From Rhizobium sp. BK196 (GTDB lineage Bacteria; Pseudomonadota; Alphaproteobacteria; Rhizobiales; Rhizobiaceae): a stretch of 64,000 nucleotides of DNA. The translations under genes and the position numbers were made by a program. The notes beneath the pieces are model-generated. The model was not told the origin of the DNA, did not search any database, and saw only the letters and a program-made list of their open reading frames with translations. Within the stretch, counting starts at the first letter, position 1, and each line of letters begins with the position of its first letter. Below are positions 1-8,376 of this stretch, piece after piece. Location: positions 186,001 to 250,000 of the forward strand of contig NZ_JACHZB010000011.1 in the NCBI RefSeq assembly GCF_014193255.1, written 5' to 3'.

Positions 1-205
1 TCTTCGATTCCTGCTCGAAAATAATCTGGGTCAGTACCGAATGCGTGATGTCGTCACCGCTCTTGGCGTCCTGGACGACAAAGTCCTCCCCCTTCTTCAC
101 CATCTCTGCCAGGTCTTCCAGCGTCACATAGGTGCTGGTGCCCGTATTGTAGAGGCGGCGATTGGCATATTTCTTGATTACGATCTGACCCTCAGTCTTC
201 GCCAT
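1..205 (-). CDS. phaR: PhaR, polyhydroxyalkanoate synthesis repressor (N-terminal part)
   Basis: The gene is cut by the window edge, so only about the first 68 codons are visible. The start codon is at 203-205 and the protein opens MAKTEGQIVIKKYANRRLY, followed by NTGTSTYVTLEDLA and a stretch ending in LTQIIFEQESK. This is the conserved N-terminal PHB/PHA accumulation regulator DNA-binding domain. In the family, PhaR represses phasin and PHB genes and is released when it binds nascent polymer granules. It is transcribed divergently from phaA across a 234-bp gap, the usual rhizobial arrangement. The C-terminal granule-binding part lies outside the window. Confidence 0.93.
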   Translation of the reverse strand, partial: MAKTEGQIVIKKYANRRLYNTGTSTYVTLEDLAEMVKKGEDFVVQDAKSGDDITHSVLTQIIFEQESK

Positions 206-439
206 ATCAGTCTCCCGAACCCCGTCTGATTGTATGGATACTCCTCCACCAGAGACTGTAGACGCAAAAGAAGGGCGGTGACAATCTCTTTGTGCGATGC
301 GGCAAGCCCTTTCCCTGTACGGATAAATCCATTCGAGGGCGCTGCAGCAAATAGTGGAATAGGTCTTGGCATTTGACTTGCGCCTGCAGCTTTGTCAGTT
401 TCCGCTTATATGTGTGACGAGAAACGAGGAAACCACCCC

Positions 440-1621
440 ATGAGCAGTTCATCCGTCGTCATCGCCAGCGCAGCGCGCACCGCTGTCGGTTCCTTTAACG
501 GTGCTTTCGGCACAATTCCCGCTCACGAGCTCGGCGCGGCTGCCGTCAAGGGCGCGCTGGAGCGGGCAGGTGTTTCTCCTGAAGACGTGGACGAGGTGAT
601 CCTTGGCCAAGTCCTGCAGGCCGGCGAGGGCCAGAACCCCGCTCGCCAGGCGGCGATGAAGGCCGGTGTTCCCAAGGAGGCGACCGCCTGGAGCGTCAAC
701 CAGCTCTGCGGCTCTGGCCTGCGCGCCGTCGCTCTCGGCATGCAGCAGATCGCGCTCGGTGATGCGAAGATCATCGTCGCCGGCGGTCAGGAATCCATGT
801 CGATGGCGCCGCACGCCGCGCATTTGCGCGGCGGCGTCAAGATGGGCGACATGAAGATGATCGACACCATGATCAAGGACGGCCTCACTGACGCCTTTTA
901 CGGCTATCACATGGGCGTTACCGCTGAAAACATCGCGCGTCAGTGGCAGCTTTCCCGTGATGACCAGGACCAATTCGCCGTCGGCTCGCAGAACAAGGCT
1001 GAAGCCGCGCAGAAGGCTGGCCGTTTCAAGGACGAAATTGTTCCCTTCGTCATTCAAGGCCGCAAGGGTGACGTGACCGTCGATGCAGACGAATATATCC
1101 GTCATGGTGCGACGCTGGAGGCTATGGGCAAGCTGCGGCCTGCCTTCGACAAGGACGGCACGGTAACGGCGGCGAACGCTTCCGGTCTCAATGACGGCGC
1201 TGCCGCGGCGGTGCTGATGAGTGAAGCGGAAGCGTCGCGACGCGGTATCCAGCCGCTTGCCCGCATCGTGTCCTGGGCAACGGCCGGCGTGGATCCGCAG
1301 GTCATGGGCACCGGCCCGATCCCCGCCTCACGCAAAGCGCTGGAAAAGGCCGGATGGTCCGTCGGCGATCTCGATCTCGTTGAGGCCAATGAGGCGTTTG
1401 CGGCCCAGGCCTGCGCCGTCAACAAGGATCTCGGCTGGGATCCCGATCTCGTCAACGTTAATGGCGGCGCGATTGCGATCGGTCATCCGATCGGCGCGTC
1501 CGGTGCACGTGTCCTCAACACACTGCTCTTCGAGATGAAGCGCCGCGGCGCGAAGAAAGGCCTCGCGACATTGTGCATTGGCGGCGGCATGGGTGTCGCA
1601 ATGTGTTTTGAGGCAATGTAA
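440..1621 (+). CDS. phaA: Acetyl-CoA acetyltransferase (beta-ketothiolase) PhaA
   Basis: A 393-aa biosynthetic thiolase that condenses two acetyl-CoA to acetoacetyl-CoA, the first step of poly-3-hydroxybutyrate synthesis in the cytosol. The N-terminal thiolase domain carries the nucleophilic Cys in [10 protein letters not shown]. The C-terminal domain holds the catalytic His in [16 protein letters not shown] and the acid/base Cys in [10 protein letters not shown]. The frame is open upstream, but the ATG at 440 ([17 protein letters not shown]) matches the family start and follows an ACGAGGAAAC ribosome site. phaB follows after 66 bp, so the two are probably co-transcribed. Confidence 0.97.
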   Translation: MSSSSVVIASAARTAVGSFNGAFGTIPAHELGAAAVKGALERAGVSPEDVDEVILGQVLQAGEGQNPARQAAMKAGVPKEATAWSVNQLCGSGLRAVALGMQQIALGDAKIIVAGGQESMSMAPHAAHLRGGVKMGDMKMIDTMIKDGLTDAFYGYHMGVTAENIARQWQLSRDDQDQFAVGSQNKAEAAQKAGRFKDEIVPFVIQGRKGDVTVDADEYIRHGATLEAMGKLRPAFDKDGTVTAANASGLNDGAAAAVLMSEAEASRRGIQPLARIVSWATAGVDPQVMGTGPIPASRKALEKAGWSVGDLDLVEANEAFAAQACAVNKDLGWDPDLVNVNGGAIAIGHPIGASGARVLNTLLFEMKRRGAKKGLATLCIGGGMGVAMCFEAM

Positions 1622-1687
1622 ATAGCGTACGATGCATGTTTCATCAGGCCCAACCTAAGCGGGCTGACAACAACAGGGGAGCGGAAC

Positions 1688-2413
1688 ATGAGCAGAGTGG
1701 CTCTGGTCACTGGGGGTACGCGCGGTATTGGCGCGGCGATTTCGATGGCACTCAAGAACGCCGGCTATAAGGTTGCTGCCAACTATGCCGGCAATGATGA
1801 AAAGGCCAAGGCATTTCATGATGTTACCGGCGTGCCGGTCTTCAAGTGGGACGTGTCCGACTATGTTGCCTGCGGGGAAGGTATTGCGAGGGTCCAAGCC
1901 GAACTCGGCCCGGTCGAAATCCTCGTCAACAATGCCGGCATCACGCGCGACGCGATGTTTCACAAGATGACGGCCCAGCAATGGCATGAGGTGATCAATA
2001 CCAACCTCACCGGCCTCTTCAACATGACACACCATGTCTGGAGTGGCATGCGTGACCGCAGCTTCGGCCGCATCGTCAATATCTCCTCCATCAATGGCCA
2101 GAAGGGCCAGATGGGGCAGGTGAATTATTCTGCCGCCAAAGCCGGCGACCTCGGGTTTACCAAGGCGCTTGCCCAGGAAGGTGCGGTCAAGAACATCACC
2201 GTCAATGCCATCTGCCCCGGTTATATCGGGACGGAGATGGTTCTTGCGGTGCCGGAAAAGGTGCTGAATGAGAAGATCATTCCGCAAATCCCCGTCGGAC
2301 GCCTCGGTGAACCCGAAGAAATTGCGCGCTGCGTAACTTTCCTCGTTTCCGACGATGCCGGTTTCATTACCGGTTCGACATTGACGGCCAATGGCGGCCA
2401 GTTCTTCGTCTAA
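1688..2413 (+). CDS. phaB: Acetoacetyl-CoA reductase PhaB
   Basis: A 241-aa short-chain dehydrogenase that reduces acetoacetyl-CoA to (R)-3-hydroxybutyryl-CoA with NADPH, the second step of PHB synthesis. It shows the N-terminal nucleotide-binding motif TGGTRGIG, the NNAG structural motif, and the catalytic Ser/Tyr-x3-Lys set in NISSINGQ and VNYSAAKAG. An AGGGGAGCGG ribosome site precedes the ATG. It lies 66 bp downstream of phaA on the same strand. The PHB synthase phaC is not in this window, which is common because rhizobial phaC is usually unlinked from phaAB. Confidence 0.97.
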   Translation: MSRVALVTGGTRGIGAAISMALKNAGYKVAANYAGNDEKAKAFHDVTGVPVFKWDVSDYVACGEGIARVQAELGPVEILVNNAGITRDAMFHKMTAQQWHEVINTNLTGLFNMTHHVWSGMRDRSFGRIVNISSINGQKGQMGQVNYSAAKAGDLGFTKALAQEGAVKNITVNAICPGYIGTEMVLAVPEKVLNEKIIPQIPVGRLGEPEEIARCVTFLVSDDAGFITGSTLTANGGQFFV

Positions 2414-2415
2414 AC

Positions 2416-2541
2416 CTATTTCTTGTGGCTGTGGGCGTAATTGTTCGGGAAGCTGCCGGCACCGTCATAAGGGCCGGCAGCGGCGCCATATGCTGCGACG
2501 GTAACGGTCATCAGGGCGGCGATTGCCACGACCTTGTTCAT
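2416..2541 (-). CDS. Small secreted peptide of unknown function
   Basis: A 41-aa predicted exported peptide starting MNKVVAIAALMTVTVAAYGA, a lysine plus hydrophobic stretch typical of a Sec signal, then a short Gly/Tyr/His-rich mature part ending AHSHKK. The ATG at 2541 is chosen over an in-frame ATG at 2547 because AGAGAG lies at good spacing upstream. It is convergent with phaB, with only 2 bp between the stop codons. No family is recognised. The coding call rests on the signal-like start and ribosome site. Confidence 0.5.
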   Translation of the reverse strand: MNKVVAIAALMTVTVAAYGAAAGPYDGAGSFPNNYAHSHKK

Positions 2542-2605
2542 GGTCATATCTCTCTGCGGACGGGCGCTCGGATAATTGCTGTCGCGCGGCTGGTAATTGA
2601 TGCTG

Positions 2606-2749
2606 TCATGTGTTTGGACGACGCCGTCCATTGGCTTTGACGGGCACTTTCTGAACGGCGCGGTCCTGGCCGTAGAGGGCAGCGACTGCCGTCGTGAGGA
2701 AAGCGGTGATCAGGATGGCGACGGCGAAATTCAGGAAAATCTGGGCCAT
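2606..2749 (-). CDS. Small single-membrane-span protein of unknown function
   Basis: A 47-aa reading frame starting MAQIFLNFAVAILITAF, with one strongly hydrophobic segment (about residues 3-25) and a short basic tail rich in Lys and Arg. An AAGGAACG ribosome site sits just upstream of the ATG. The next small secreted-peptide gene starts 64 bp downstream on the same strand, so the two may share a transcript. It resembles small inner-membrane proteins but no family is recognised. A longer frame covers part of this region in another phase but has no membrane or signal features. Confidence 0.45.
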   Translation of the reverse strand: MAQIFLNFAVAILITAFLTTAVAALYGQDRAVQKVPVKANGRRRPNT

Positions 2750-2942
2750 GGTAGCGTTCCTTTTCGTTCACGGGCGGCACATGCTCTGCCCTTGCGATAT
2801 TGAAAGGAATATGGGCTTGGACCTGGCGTCGCGGTAGATTTGACTTTAACGACCGATCGTCAACGCCGCATTGACAACAAAAGCGTGCAAGAAAAACGGG
2901 CGCAGAAGCGCCCGTTCAAAATTTCCGATGGGCCGGGATCGA

Positions 2943-3197
2943 TCAGCGGCAACGTGCTTCGTAACGGCGGCCGTAGCGATCGCGATAGATGCAGTAGCCT
3001 TGGCGCTCGACCGAATGGCCGATGAGAGCGCCAGTCAGACCGCCGGCGACTGCGCCGACTGCCGCGCCACCCCAACTGTTGGAGACAGCGCCGCCGATGA
3101 TGGCGCCCGTGCCCGCACCAATCGCCGTGCCCTGCTCCGTCGGGGTGCAGGAGGCGAGAGCGCCAATGAGAGCGCAGCTAAGGATGATCTTTTTCAT
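2943..3197 (-). CDS. Glycine-zipper outer-membrane lipoprotein
   Basis: An 84-aa lipoprotein precursor. The signal starts MKKIILSCALIGALASC, with the lipobox LASC giving a lipidated Cys at residue 17. It is followed by a glycine-zipper segment with repeated GxxxG spacing (AIGAGTGAIIGGAV, AAVGAVAGGLTGALIG) and a short basic Tyr/Arg-rich end with two Cys. This matches the glycine-zipper 2TM / 17-kDa antigen-like small lipoproteins of alphaproteobacteria. The frame is open upstream, but the ATG at 3197 follows GGGGAG and begins the signal. It lies 26 bp downstream of the DUF3309 gene, so it probably shares that EcfG-type promoter. Confidence 0.8.
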   Translation of the reverse strand: MKKIILSCALIGALASCTPTEQGTAIGAGTGAIIGGAVSNSWGGAAVGAVAGGLTGALIGHSVERQGYCIYRDRYGRRYEARCR

Positions 3198-3223
3198 GTC
3201 TAAACTCCCCAGGTTATCGGCCT

Positions 3224-3379
3224 TTAAATTCGGCCCATCAATACAAGAATGATAATGATGACGAGAACTAACCCCAAACCACCGGAAGGTCCATAGCCCC
3301 ATCCGCGGCTATAACCCCAATTCGGCAAGGCGCCGATCAATAACAGAATAAGGATAATAAGAAGTATCGTGCCAAGCAT
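3224..3379 (-). CDS. DUF3309 small membrane protein
   Basis: A 51-aa protein, MLGTILLIILILLLIGAL at the N-terminus and a second hydrophobic span at the C-terminus, joined by the conserved loop WGYSRGWGYGPSGGLG. This is the DUF3309 pattern, found in many rhizobia as a very small, abundant membrane protein of unknown function. The length matches the family. An AGG-rich ribosome site precedes the ATG. An EcfG-type promoter lies about 40 bp upstream, which suggests expression in the general stress response. The glycine-zipper lipoprotein gene follows 26 bp downstream. Confidence 0.85.
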   Translation of the reverse strand: MLGTILLIILILLLIGALPNWGYSRGWGYGPSGGLGLVLVIIIILVLMGRI

Positions 3380-3418
3380 GGTGTTGTCCTGCCTCATCCT
3401 CATTTCAACTGGACTATA

Positions 3419-3443
3419 AACACGTAGCCGCGATTTTTGTTCC
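3419..3443 (-). promoter_or_regulatory. EcfG (RpoE2)-type promoter for the DUF3309 gene
   Basis: Read on the minus strand, GGAAC (3443-3439) is followed by exactly 18 bases and then TT (3420-3419). This is the GGAAC-N18-TT form used by the general stress sigma factor of rhizobia. The start codon of the DUF3309 gene is 40 bp downstream, leaving a normal leader. Confidence 0.6.
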
Positions 3444-3615
3444 CGGCTAAGCTCCTGGAATATTACGGTGGCGTTATCAGCCGCTGCGGAGGAGCCGACT
3501 TTAGCCGGTGCCCTACAAAGCAAGTCGGCGAAATAATATCGGGCATCTGTGATATGGTTAAAATTCTCTTTGAATACAATATGTTGCGGTGAACAAATCA
3601 AGAAAATGAAAATGT

Positions 3616-4077
3616 CTCCGATTCGTCAGCGATTCGTTCCGGCTTTGATCAGCCGCGACCCTTCATCGGCTCACCAATTCCGGATGCTTTAGACTCCGTA
3701 AATTCGGCATCCAGAGGATTAATGGGATCCGGCAGTTGGAACGGCTGCGGCAAACCCCAGATCCGTATCTTGGGTCGGTAGTGAAAACGCCCACGACATC
3801 TCGCCGTGAACGAAAAGGGAAAGCTTGGCGGTCAGCGATTCGTCTCCGATTCGTTCCGGCTTTGATCAAAGCGTTAATTTCGGGGTCGCGCTTTGCCGTT
3901 TTTGCAAATAGCAGGAAGCGTTAATCGCGGTTGCCGACATTCGTTTTCACGCAAGCTTTGCCGATTCAGCATCTAGTGGAAAAAAGTGATTCAAAGTCAA
4001 TACTTAGCCGTGAACAAAAGCTGAATCAGCCGGAGTCAGTGATTCGTCTCCGATTCGTTCTCAAGCTGTTCCGAATC
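3616..4077. repeat. GANTC-dense intergenic region with repeated 20-22 bp units
   Basis: This stretch has no convincing large gene but holds 12 GANTC sites (at 3620, 3631, 3692, 3837, 3848, 3963, 3988, 4023, 4033, 4041, 4052 and 4073) where about 2 are expected by chance. Two exact repeats are present. A 22-bp unit, CGATTCGTT followed by CCGGCTTTGATCA, occurs at 3630-3651 and 3847-3868. A 20-bp unit made of two GATTCGT blocks occurs at 3837-3856 and 4041-4060. GANTC is the target of the cell-cycle methylase CcrM. The wider gap 3444-4235 contains only this element and a possible 25-aa reading frame. Confidence 0.8.
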
Positions 4078-4090
4078 TTAAATCAAGGAC

Positions 4091-4168
4091 TTAGCGGGCT
4101 GTAACTTCCGTGCGGGATGCAAAGTCTATTTCAAATCTGCCCTTGCGTTTGGAGCTTCGGCTGTCCAT
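4091..4168 (-). CDS. Possible 25-aa basic peptide divergent from the helicase
   Basis: A short frame, MDSRSSKRKGRFEIDF then ASRTEVTAR, preceded by a good ribosome site (GCAGGAGAACAC). It is transcribed away from the helicase gene, with 67 bp between the two starts. It ends just beside the GANTC-dense repeat. It is strongly basic at its N-terminus. There is no family match, and the length is short enough to be accidental, so the ribosome site is the main support. Confidence 0.28.
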   Translation of the reverse strand: MDSRSSKRKGRFEIDFASRTEVTAR

Positions 4169-4235
4169 GTGTTCTCCTGCCTCATCCGCAGCTCCGACTT
4201 GACCCTGGGGCGTTACCGCCTCACTTGCATGGAAT

Positions 4236-7200
4236 ATGACCCTGACTTCGCAGCCGATAATACCGAGCGGGCGCGCCGTGACCGCGGTGCTCGGGCCGAC
4301 GAATACCGGCAAAACCCATTACGCGATCGAGCGCATGGTGGCACACGGCACGGGTGTCATTGGCCTGCCGCTCCGGTTGCTGGCACGCGAAGTCTATACG
4401 CGTGTGGTCGAAAAGGTCGGCGCCCACAACGTGGCGCTGGTGACCGGCGAAGAAAAGATCTCGCCGCCGAACGCGCGTTTTTCCGTCTGCACGGTCGAAG
4501 CGATGCCGCGGGAAACCAAGGCAGCCTTCGTCGCCATCGACGAGGTGCAGCTCGCCGGAGATCTCGAGCGCGGCCACATCTTTACAGACCGCATCCTGCA
4601 TCTGCGCGGCCGTGACGAGACGCTCCTGCTGGGCGCCGGCACCATGCGGCCGATCCTGCAGCAGCTTCTGCCGGGGATAACGGTCACGGAGCGGCCGCGG
4701 CTTTCTCACCTTCTTTATGCTGGGCAGAAGAAAATCACGCGGCTGCCGCAGCGCTCGGCGATTGTTGCCTTCTCGGCTGACGAAGTCTACGCGATCGCGG
4801 AACTGATCCGGCGCCAGCGCGGCGGTGCGGCAGTCGTGCTGGGGGCTCTTAGCCCGCGCACCCGCAATGCGCAGGTGGCGCTCTATCAGGAGGGCGATGT
4901 CGAATATCTCGTTGCAACTGATGCGATCGGCATGGGGCTTAACCTCGATGTCGACCATGTGGCCTTCGCGCAGGACCGGAAGTTCGACGGTTATCAGTTC
5001 CGCAATCTCAATCCAGGTGAACTCGGCCAGATAGCGGGCCGCGCCGGGCGCCATGTGCGCGACGGAACCTTTGGTGTAACCGGTCAGGTTTCACCATTCG
5101 ACGAGGAGCTCGTGCGGCGCATCGAAGGCCACGAATTCGACAACGTCAAGGTTTTGCAATGGCGGACCAAGGATCTCGATTTCTCGACGATACAATCCCT
5201 GCGGGCAAGCCTTGACACCGGTCCGCGCTTACCGGGTCTGACGCGGGCATTGCCGGCGGTCGACCAGCAGGCGCTCGAACATTTGTCGCGTTATCCGGAA
5301 ATTATTGATCTCGCCAATACTCCGGCGCGAGTCGAAAAGCTCTGGGAGGCTTGCGCTCTACCGGACTATCGGCGCATAACGCCTGCGCAACATGCCGATC
5401 TTATTTCTACCCTCTTTTCCGATCTGGTGCGCTATGGCACGGTGAACGAGCAATTTCTTGCAGAGCAGGTTCACCGTTCGGATCGTACAGATGGAGAAAT
5501 TGACACGCTTTCGGCGCGAATCGCGCAGATAAGGACCTGGACCTATGTATCGAATCGGCCCGGCTGGCTTGCCGATCCGACACACTGGCAGGAAAAGACG
5601 CGGGAAATCGAAGATCGATTGTCCGACGCGTTACATGAAAGGTTGACGAAACGCTTTGTTGATCGCAGGACATCTGTGCTCATGAAGCGCCTGAGAGAGA
5701 ATGCGATGCTGGAAGCTGAAATCAGTGTGAATGGCGATGTCTTTGTTGAAGGACATCATGTGGGGCAGTTGACCGGGTTCCGTTTTACGCCTGTGGGCGG
5801 AACGGACGGGCCTGACGCCAAGGCGGTTCAGTCTGCGTCGCAGAAGGCGCTCGCTCTCGAATTCGAAGCTAGGGCCGCACGCTTGCATGCCGCAGGCAAT
5901 GCCGATCTGGCGATTGGCTCTGATGGACTCATCCGTTGGCTCGGCGATCCCGTCGGCCGCCTATCGGGCAGCGACCATGTAATGCGTCCGCGCGTCATCC
6001 TGCTCGCCGACGAGCAGCTTGCTGGCAATGCGCGCGACCATGTTGCCGCTCGTATCGAACGTTTCGTCAATCATCATATCAGCACGGTTCTGAAGTCGCT
6101 CGAGGACCTGTCGCGTGCTGAAGACCTGCAGGGCCTTGCCAAGGGGCTCGCCTTCCAGCTTGTCGAGAATCTCGGCGTGCTCTTCCGCCGCGACGTGACA
6201 GAAGAAGTGAAGTCGCTGGATCAGGACGCGCGCGCCTCCATGCGTCGCTACGGCATCCGCTTCGGCGCCTATCATATCTTCGTGCCGGCGCTTCTGAAGC
6301 CGGCGCCGGCGGAGCTTATCACCCTGCTGTGGGCGCTGAAGAATGACGGTCTCGACAAGCCGGGTTACGGCGATCTTATTCCGGTGCTCGCCGCCGGCCG
6401 CACCTCTGTGGTCACGGATCCGAGCTTCGAGCGAATGTTCTACAAGCTTGCGGGCTTCCGTTTCCTCGGTAAACGTGCCGTGCGCATCGACATTCTCGAG
6501 CGCCTGGCCGATCTCATCCGTCCGCTCCTGCAGTGGAAGCCGGGCCAGGGCACGCGTCCGGAAGGCGCCTATGACGGTCGCCGCTTCACGACGACGACGG
6601 CGATGCTATCCATTCTCGGCGCGACGCTCGAAGATATGGAAGAGATCCTCAAGGGGCTCGGCTACCGCGCCGACGCCGTGAAGACCGAAGAGGCAGCCGC
6701 ATTCCTTGCGACACAGGATGCGGCGTCCGCTCCAGCTCCATCTGCCGCGCCGGAAACCGTGGCGGAGGAAGCGGCTGAAAAGGCCGACCATGACGACGCG
6801 GACGGCGCTTCGGAAGAAACGCCCGCCGCCGAAGCCGCACCTGTGTCTGTGGAAACGCTTGCAGCCGCCGAAGGTTCGGCGGAAGCCGGCGAGGCCGAGG
6901 CTGCAGAACCGAAGCCGGTCCTCTTGTGGCGCCTCGGCGGCCGTAACGAAAACCAGCGCCAGGCGCGCGGCCATGGCGACCGCCGTGGCGGACAGGGCCA
7001 GGCTCAGGATCGCGGTGAGCGCAACAACCGCCGTCAGGGCGGTGGTGAAGGCGGCGAGAGTAGGGACGGCAATCGCAATAACAATCGCAACCGGGATGGC
7101 GGCAATCGCGACGGGAACCGGGAAGGCAGCAATCGTGACGGCGGCAATCGTGATGGGGGCAGGCCTCAGCATGCGCGCAATGACCGCAACGAGCAGCGCG

Positions 7201-7379
7201 GCGACCGTCAGGACCGCGGTGACCGCAAGGATCGTGGCGATCGCAACGACCGTAACAACAATCGCGGCAATTCACAGCCGCTGCGCTTCGAGGCCAAGCC
7301 GCCGCGCAAGGAGAAGCCGATCGATCCGGATTCGCCCTTCGCCAAGCTCGCTGCGCTTAAGGAGCAGATGAAGAAATAA
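4236..7379 (+). CDS. Suv3/MgpS-like superfamily 2 RNA helicase with disordered RGG/NRDGG-type tail
   Basis: A 1047-aa protein. The SF2 helicase core carries Walker A GPTNTGKTH (residues 20-28), a DEVQ box at 102-105 and motif VI QIAGRAGRH, the pattern of Suv3-type RNA helicases and their alphaproteobacterial relatives. A helical middle region follows. From about residue 690 an Ala/Glu-rich linker leads to a tail (about 905-1047) dominated by Arg, Asn, Gly, Asp and Gln, with NRDGG-like microrepeats, ending in a conserved PFAKLAALKEQMKK. Mitochondrial Suv3 works with RNA-degrading nucleases; a role in RNA turnover or ribosome work is inferred. The stop codon is 2 bp from the S4-protein start. 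Confidence 0.88.
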   Translation: MTLTSQPIIPSGRAVTAVLGPTNTGKTHYAIERMVAHGTGVIGLPLRLLAREVYTRVVEKVGAHNVALVTGEEKISPPNARFSVCTVEAMPRETKAAFVAIDEVQLAGDLERGHIFTDRILHLRGRDETLLLGAGTMRPILQQLLPGITVTERPRLSHLLYAGQKKITRLPQRSAIVAFSADEVYAIAELIRRQRGGAAVVLGALSPRTRNAQVALYQEGDVEYLVATDAIGMGLNLDVDHVAFAQDRKFDGYQFRNLNPGELGQIAGRAGRHVRDGTFGVTGQVSPFDEELVRRIEGHEFDNVKVLQWRTKDLDFSTIQSLRASLDTGPRLPGLTRALPAVDQQALEHLSRYPEIIDLANTPARVEKLWEACALPDYRRITPAQHADLISTLFSDLVRYGTVNEQFLAEQVHRSDRTDGEIDTLSARIAQIRTWTYVSNRPGWLADPTHWQEKTREIEDRLSDALHERLTKRFVDRRTSVLMKRLRENAMLEAEISVNGDVFVEGHHVGQLTGFRFTPVGGTDGPDAKAVQSASQKALALEFEARAARLHAAGNADLAIGSDGLIRWLGDPVGRLSGSDHVMRPRVILLADEQLAGNARDHVAARIERFVNHHISTVLKSLEDLSRAEDLQGLAKGLAFQLVENLGVLFRRDVTEEVKSLDQDARASMRRYGIRFGAYHIFVPALLKPAPAELITLLWALKNDGLDKPGYGDLIPVLAAGRTSVVTDPSFERMFYKLAGFRFLGKRAVRIDILERLADLIRPLLQWKPGQGTRPEGAYDGRRFTTTTAMLSILGATLEDMEEILKGLGYRADAVKTEEAAAFLATQDAASAPAPSAAPETVAEEAAEKADHDDADGASEETPAAEAAPVSVETLAAAEGSAEAGEAEAAEPKPVLLWRLGGRNENQRQARGHGDRRGGQGQAQDRGERNNRRQGGGEGGESRDGNRNNNRNRDGGNRDGNREGSNRDGGNRDGGRPQHARNDRNEQRGDRQDRGDRKDRGDRNDRNNNRGNSQPLRFEAKPPRKEKPIDPDSPFAKLAALKEQMKK

Positions 7380-7381
7380 TC

Positions 7382-7786
7382 ATGGGTGGAGAGACACAGC
7401 CAGGAAGCGGTTCGCGCCAGCGCATCGATAAATGGCTGTTCTTCGCACGCATGGTGAAATCGCGCTCGCTGGCACAGAGCCATATCCAGTCCGGTCACGT
7501 CAGCATCAACGGGACGCGTTGTGCGCAGCCGAGTCAAACAGTCAAGGTGGGGGATCGCGTCGAGCTGACGCTGGAACGACGGGACGTCATTCTCGTCGTC
7601 CGGCTGCCCGGCGAGCGGCGTGGGCCCTATGACGAGGCGAAGCTGCTCTATGAGGATCTGTCGCCGCCAGCTGACGAGGCAAAACGCCTCACTCCCTATG
7701 AGCAGGCTATCCGGGGTCAGGGCTCCGGAAGACCGACGAAAAAGGAACGGCGCGCAATCGACAGGCTGATGTCGGACGAGGATTAG
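7382..7786 (+). CDS. S4-domain RNA-binding protein (Hsp15-like)
   Basis: A 134-aa protein with an S4 RNA-binding domain near the N-terminus (RQRIDKWLFFARMVKSR, then SGHVSINGTRCAQPS). This is the pattern of Hsp15/HslR-like proteins, which bind 50S subunits carrying stranded nascent chains. The C-terminus is basic and ends in a short acidic run. The gene starts 2 bp after the helicase stop codon, so the two RNA-related proteins are almost certainly translationally coupled. The exact role in rhizobia is not established. Confidence 0.85.
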   Translation: MGGETQPGSGSRQRIDKWLFFARMVKSRSLAQSHIQSGHVSINGTRCAQPSQTVKVGDRVELTLERRDVILVVRLPGERRGPYDEAKLLYEDLSPPADEAKRLTPYEQAIRGQGSGRPTKKERRAIDRLMSDED

Positions 7787-7980
7787 AAAACTCTTCCCGC
7801 CGGCAGCTTTTGGCAGATCGTTTGTCCTTGAAATCCTGCCGTAAAGCCGATACGTCACACACAACCTGCCGGGTAGCGTGCTTGCCTCCCAAGCCTGTCC
7901 ACGCTTTCTCTCCGGCTTAGGGGATAGGCGCGACGTTCCAGGTTGCCCGCCCCGCCCGCATGGAAATCCTGGAGTTCTTC

Positions 7981-8319
7981 ATGACCTATGTCGTGACCGA
8001 CAATTGCATTCGCTGCAAATATACCGATTGTGTTGAAGTCTGCCCCGTGGACTGTTTCTATGAGGGCGAGAATTTCCTCGTTATTCATCCCGATGAGTGC
8101 ATCGACTGCGGCGTTTGCGAGCCGGAATGTCCGGCCGAGGCGATTAAACCCGATACCGAGCCGGGTCTCGACAAGTGGCTGAAGATCAATGCAGAATATG
8201 CAGGCATCTGGCCGAACATCACAGTCAAGAAAGAGCCGATGGCCGGGGCAAAGGAATTGGACGGCGAGACGGGAAAATTCGAAAAATACTTTTCGGAAAA
8301 GCCCGGCAGCGGCGACTGA
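7981..8319 (+). CDS. fdxA: Ferredoxin FdxA (7Fe-8S type)
   Basis: A 112-aa ferredoxin. Cys9, 12, 17, 21 and 25 and then Cys40, 43, 46 and 50 ([11 protein letters not shown]) provide ligands for one 3Fe-4S and one 4Fe-4S cluster, as in the FdxA family of alphaproteobacteria. A C-terminal extension of about 50 residues is also typical. The frame is open upstream to 7960, but the ATG at 7981 ([17 protein letters not shown]) is the conserved start and follows CTGGAG. It acts as a soluble low-potential electron carrier; its partner is not shown by the neighbours. Confidence 0.95.
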   Translation: MTYVVTDNCIRCKYTDCVEVCPVDCFYEGENFLVIHPDECIDCGVCEPECPAEAIKPDTEPGLDKWLKINAEYAGIWPNITVKKEPMAGAKELDGETGKFEKYFSEKPGSGD

Positions 8320-8376
8320 AACTCGGGCATGCAACGCCGTTGAAACCGCGTTCAGCGACAGGTTAAACGTTTCAGA

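Noticed and set aside
206-439. Promoter elements between phaR and phaA
   Set aside because: TTGACT and TTATAT occur, but the spacing does not fit a -35/-10 pair, and no confident PhaR site could be defined.
2738-2760. A third GGAAC-N18-TT match on the minus strand
   Set aside because: The GGAAC is part of the ribosome site of the 47-aa frame and transcription would begin inside that frame, so it is probably coincidental.
2544-2780. 78-aa minus-strand frame
   Set aside because: It overlaps two better small genes, has a charged composition with no signal or span, and no suitable ribosome site.
3616-4077. Chromosomal or plasmid replication origin
   Set aside because: No clear DnaA boxes (TTATNCACA), AT-rich unwinding element, repABC genes or hemE/parAB neighbours are visible. 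GANTC density alone is not enough.
3616-4077. CRISPR array
   Set aside because: The repeats are few, unevenly spaced and lack uniform spacers, and no cas genes are present in the window.
7060-7265. Short direct repeats that could suggest a DNA satellite
   Set aside because: They follow the reading frame of the helicase and encode NRDGG-like microrepeats, so protein-level repetition explains them.
6606-7371. Several overlapping frames in the helicase tail region, both strands
   Set aside because: They come from GC-rich low-complexity codons of the Arg/Asn/Gly tail and resemble no protein family.
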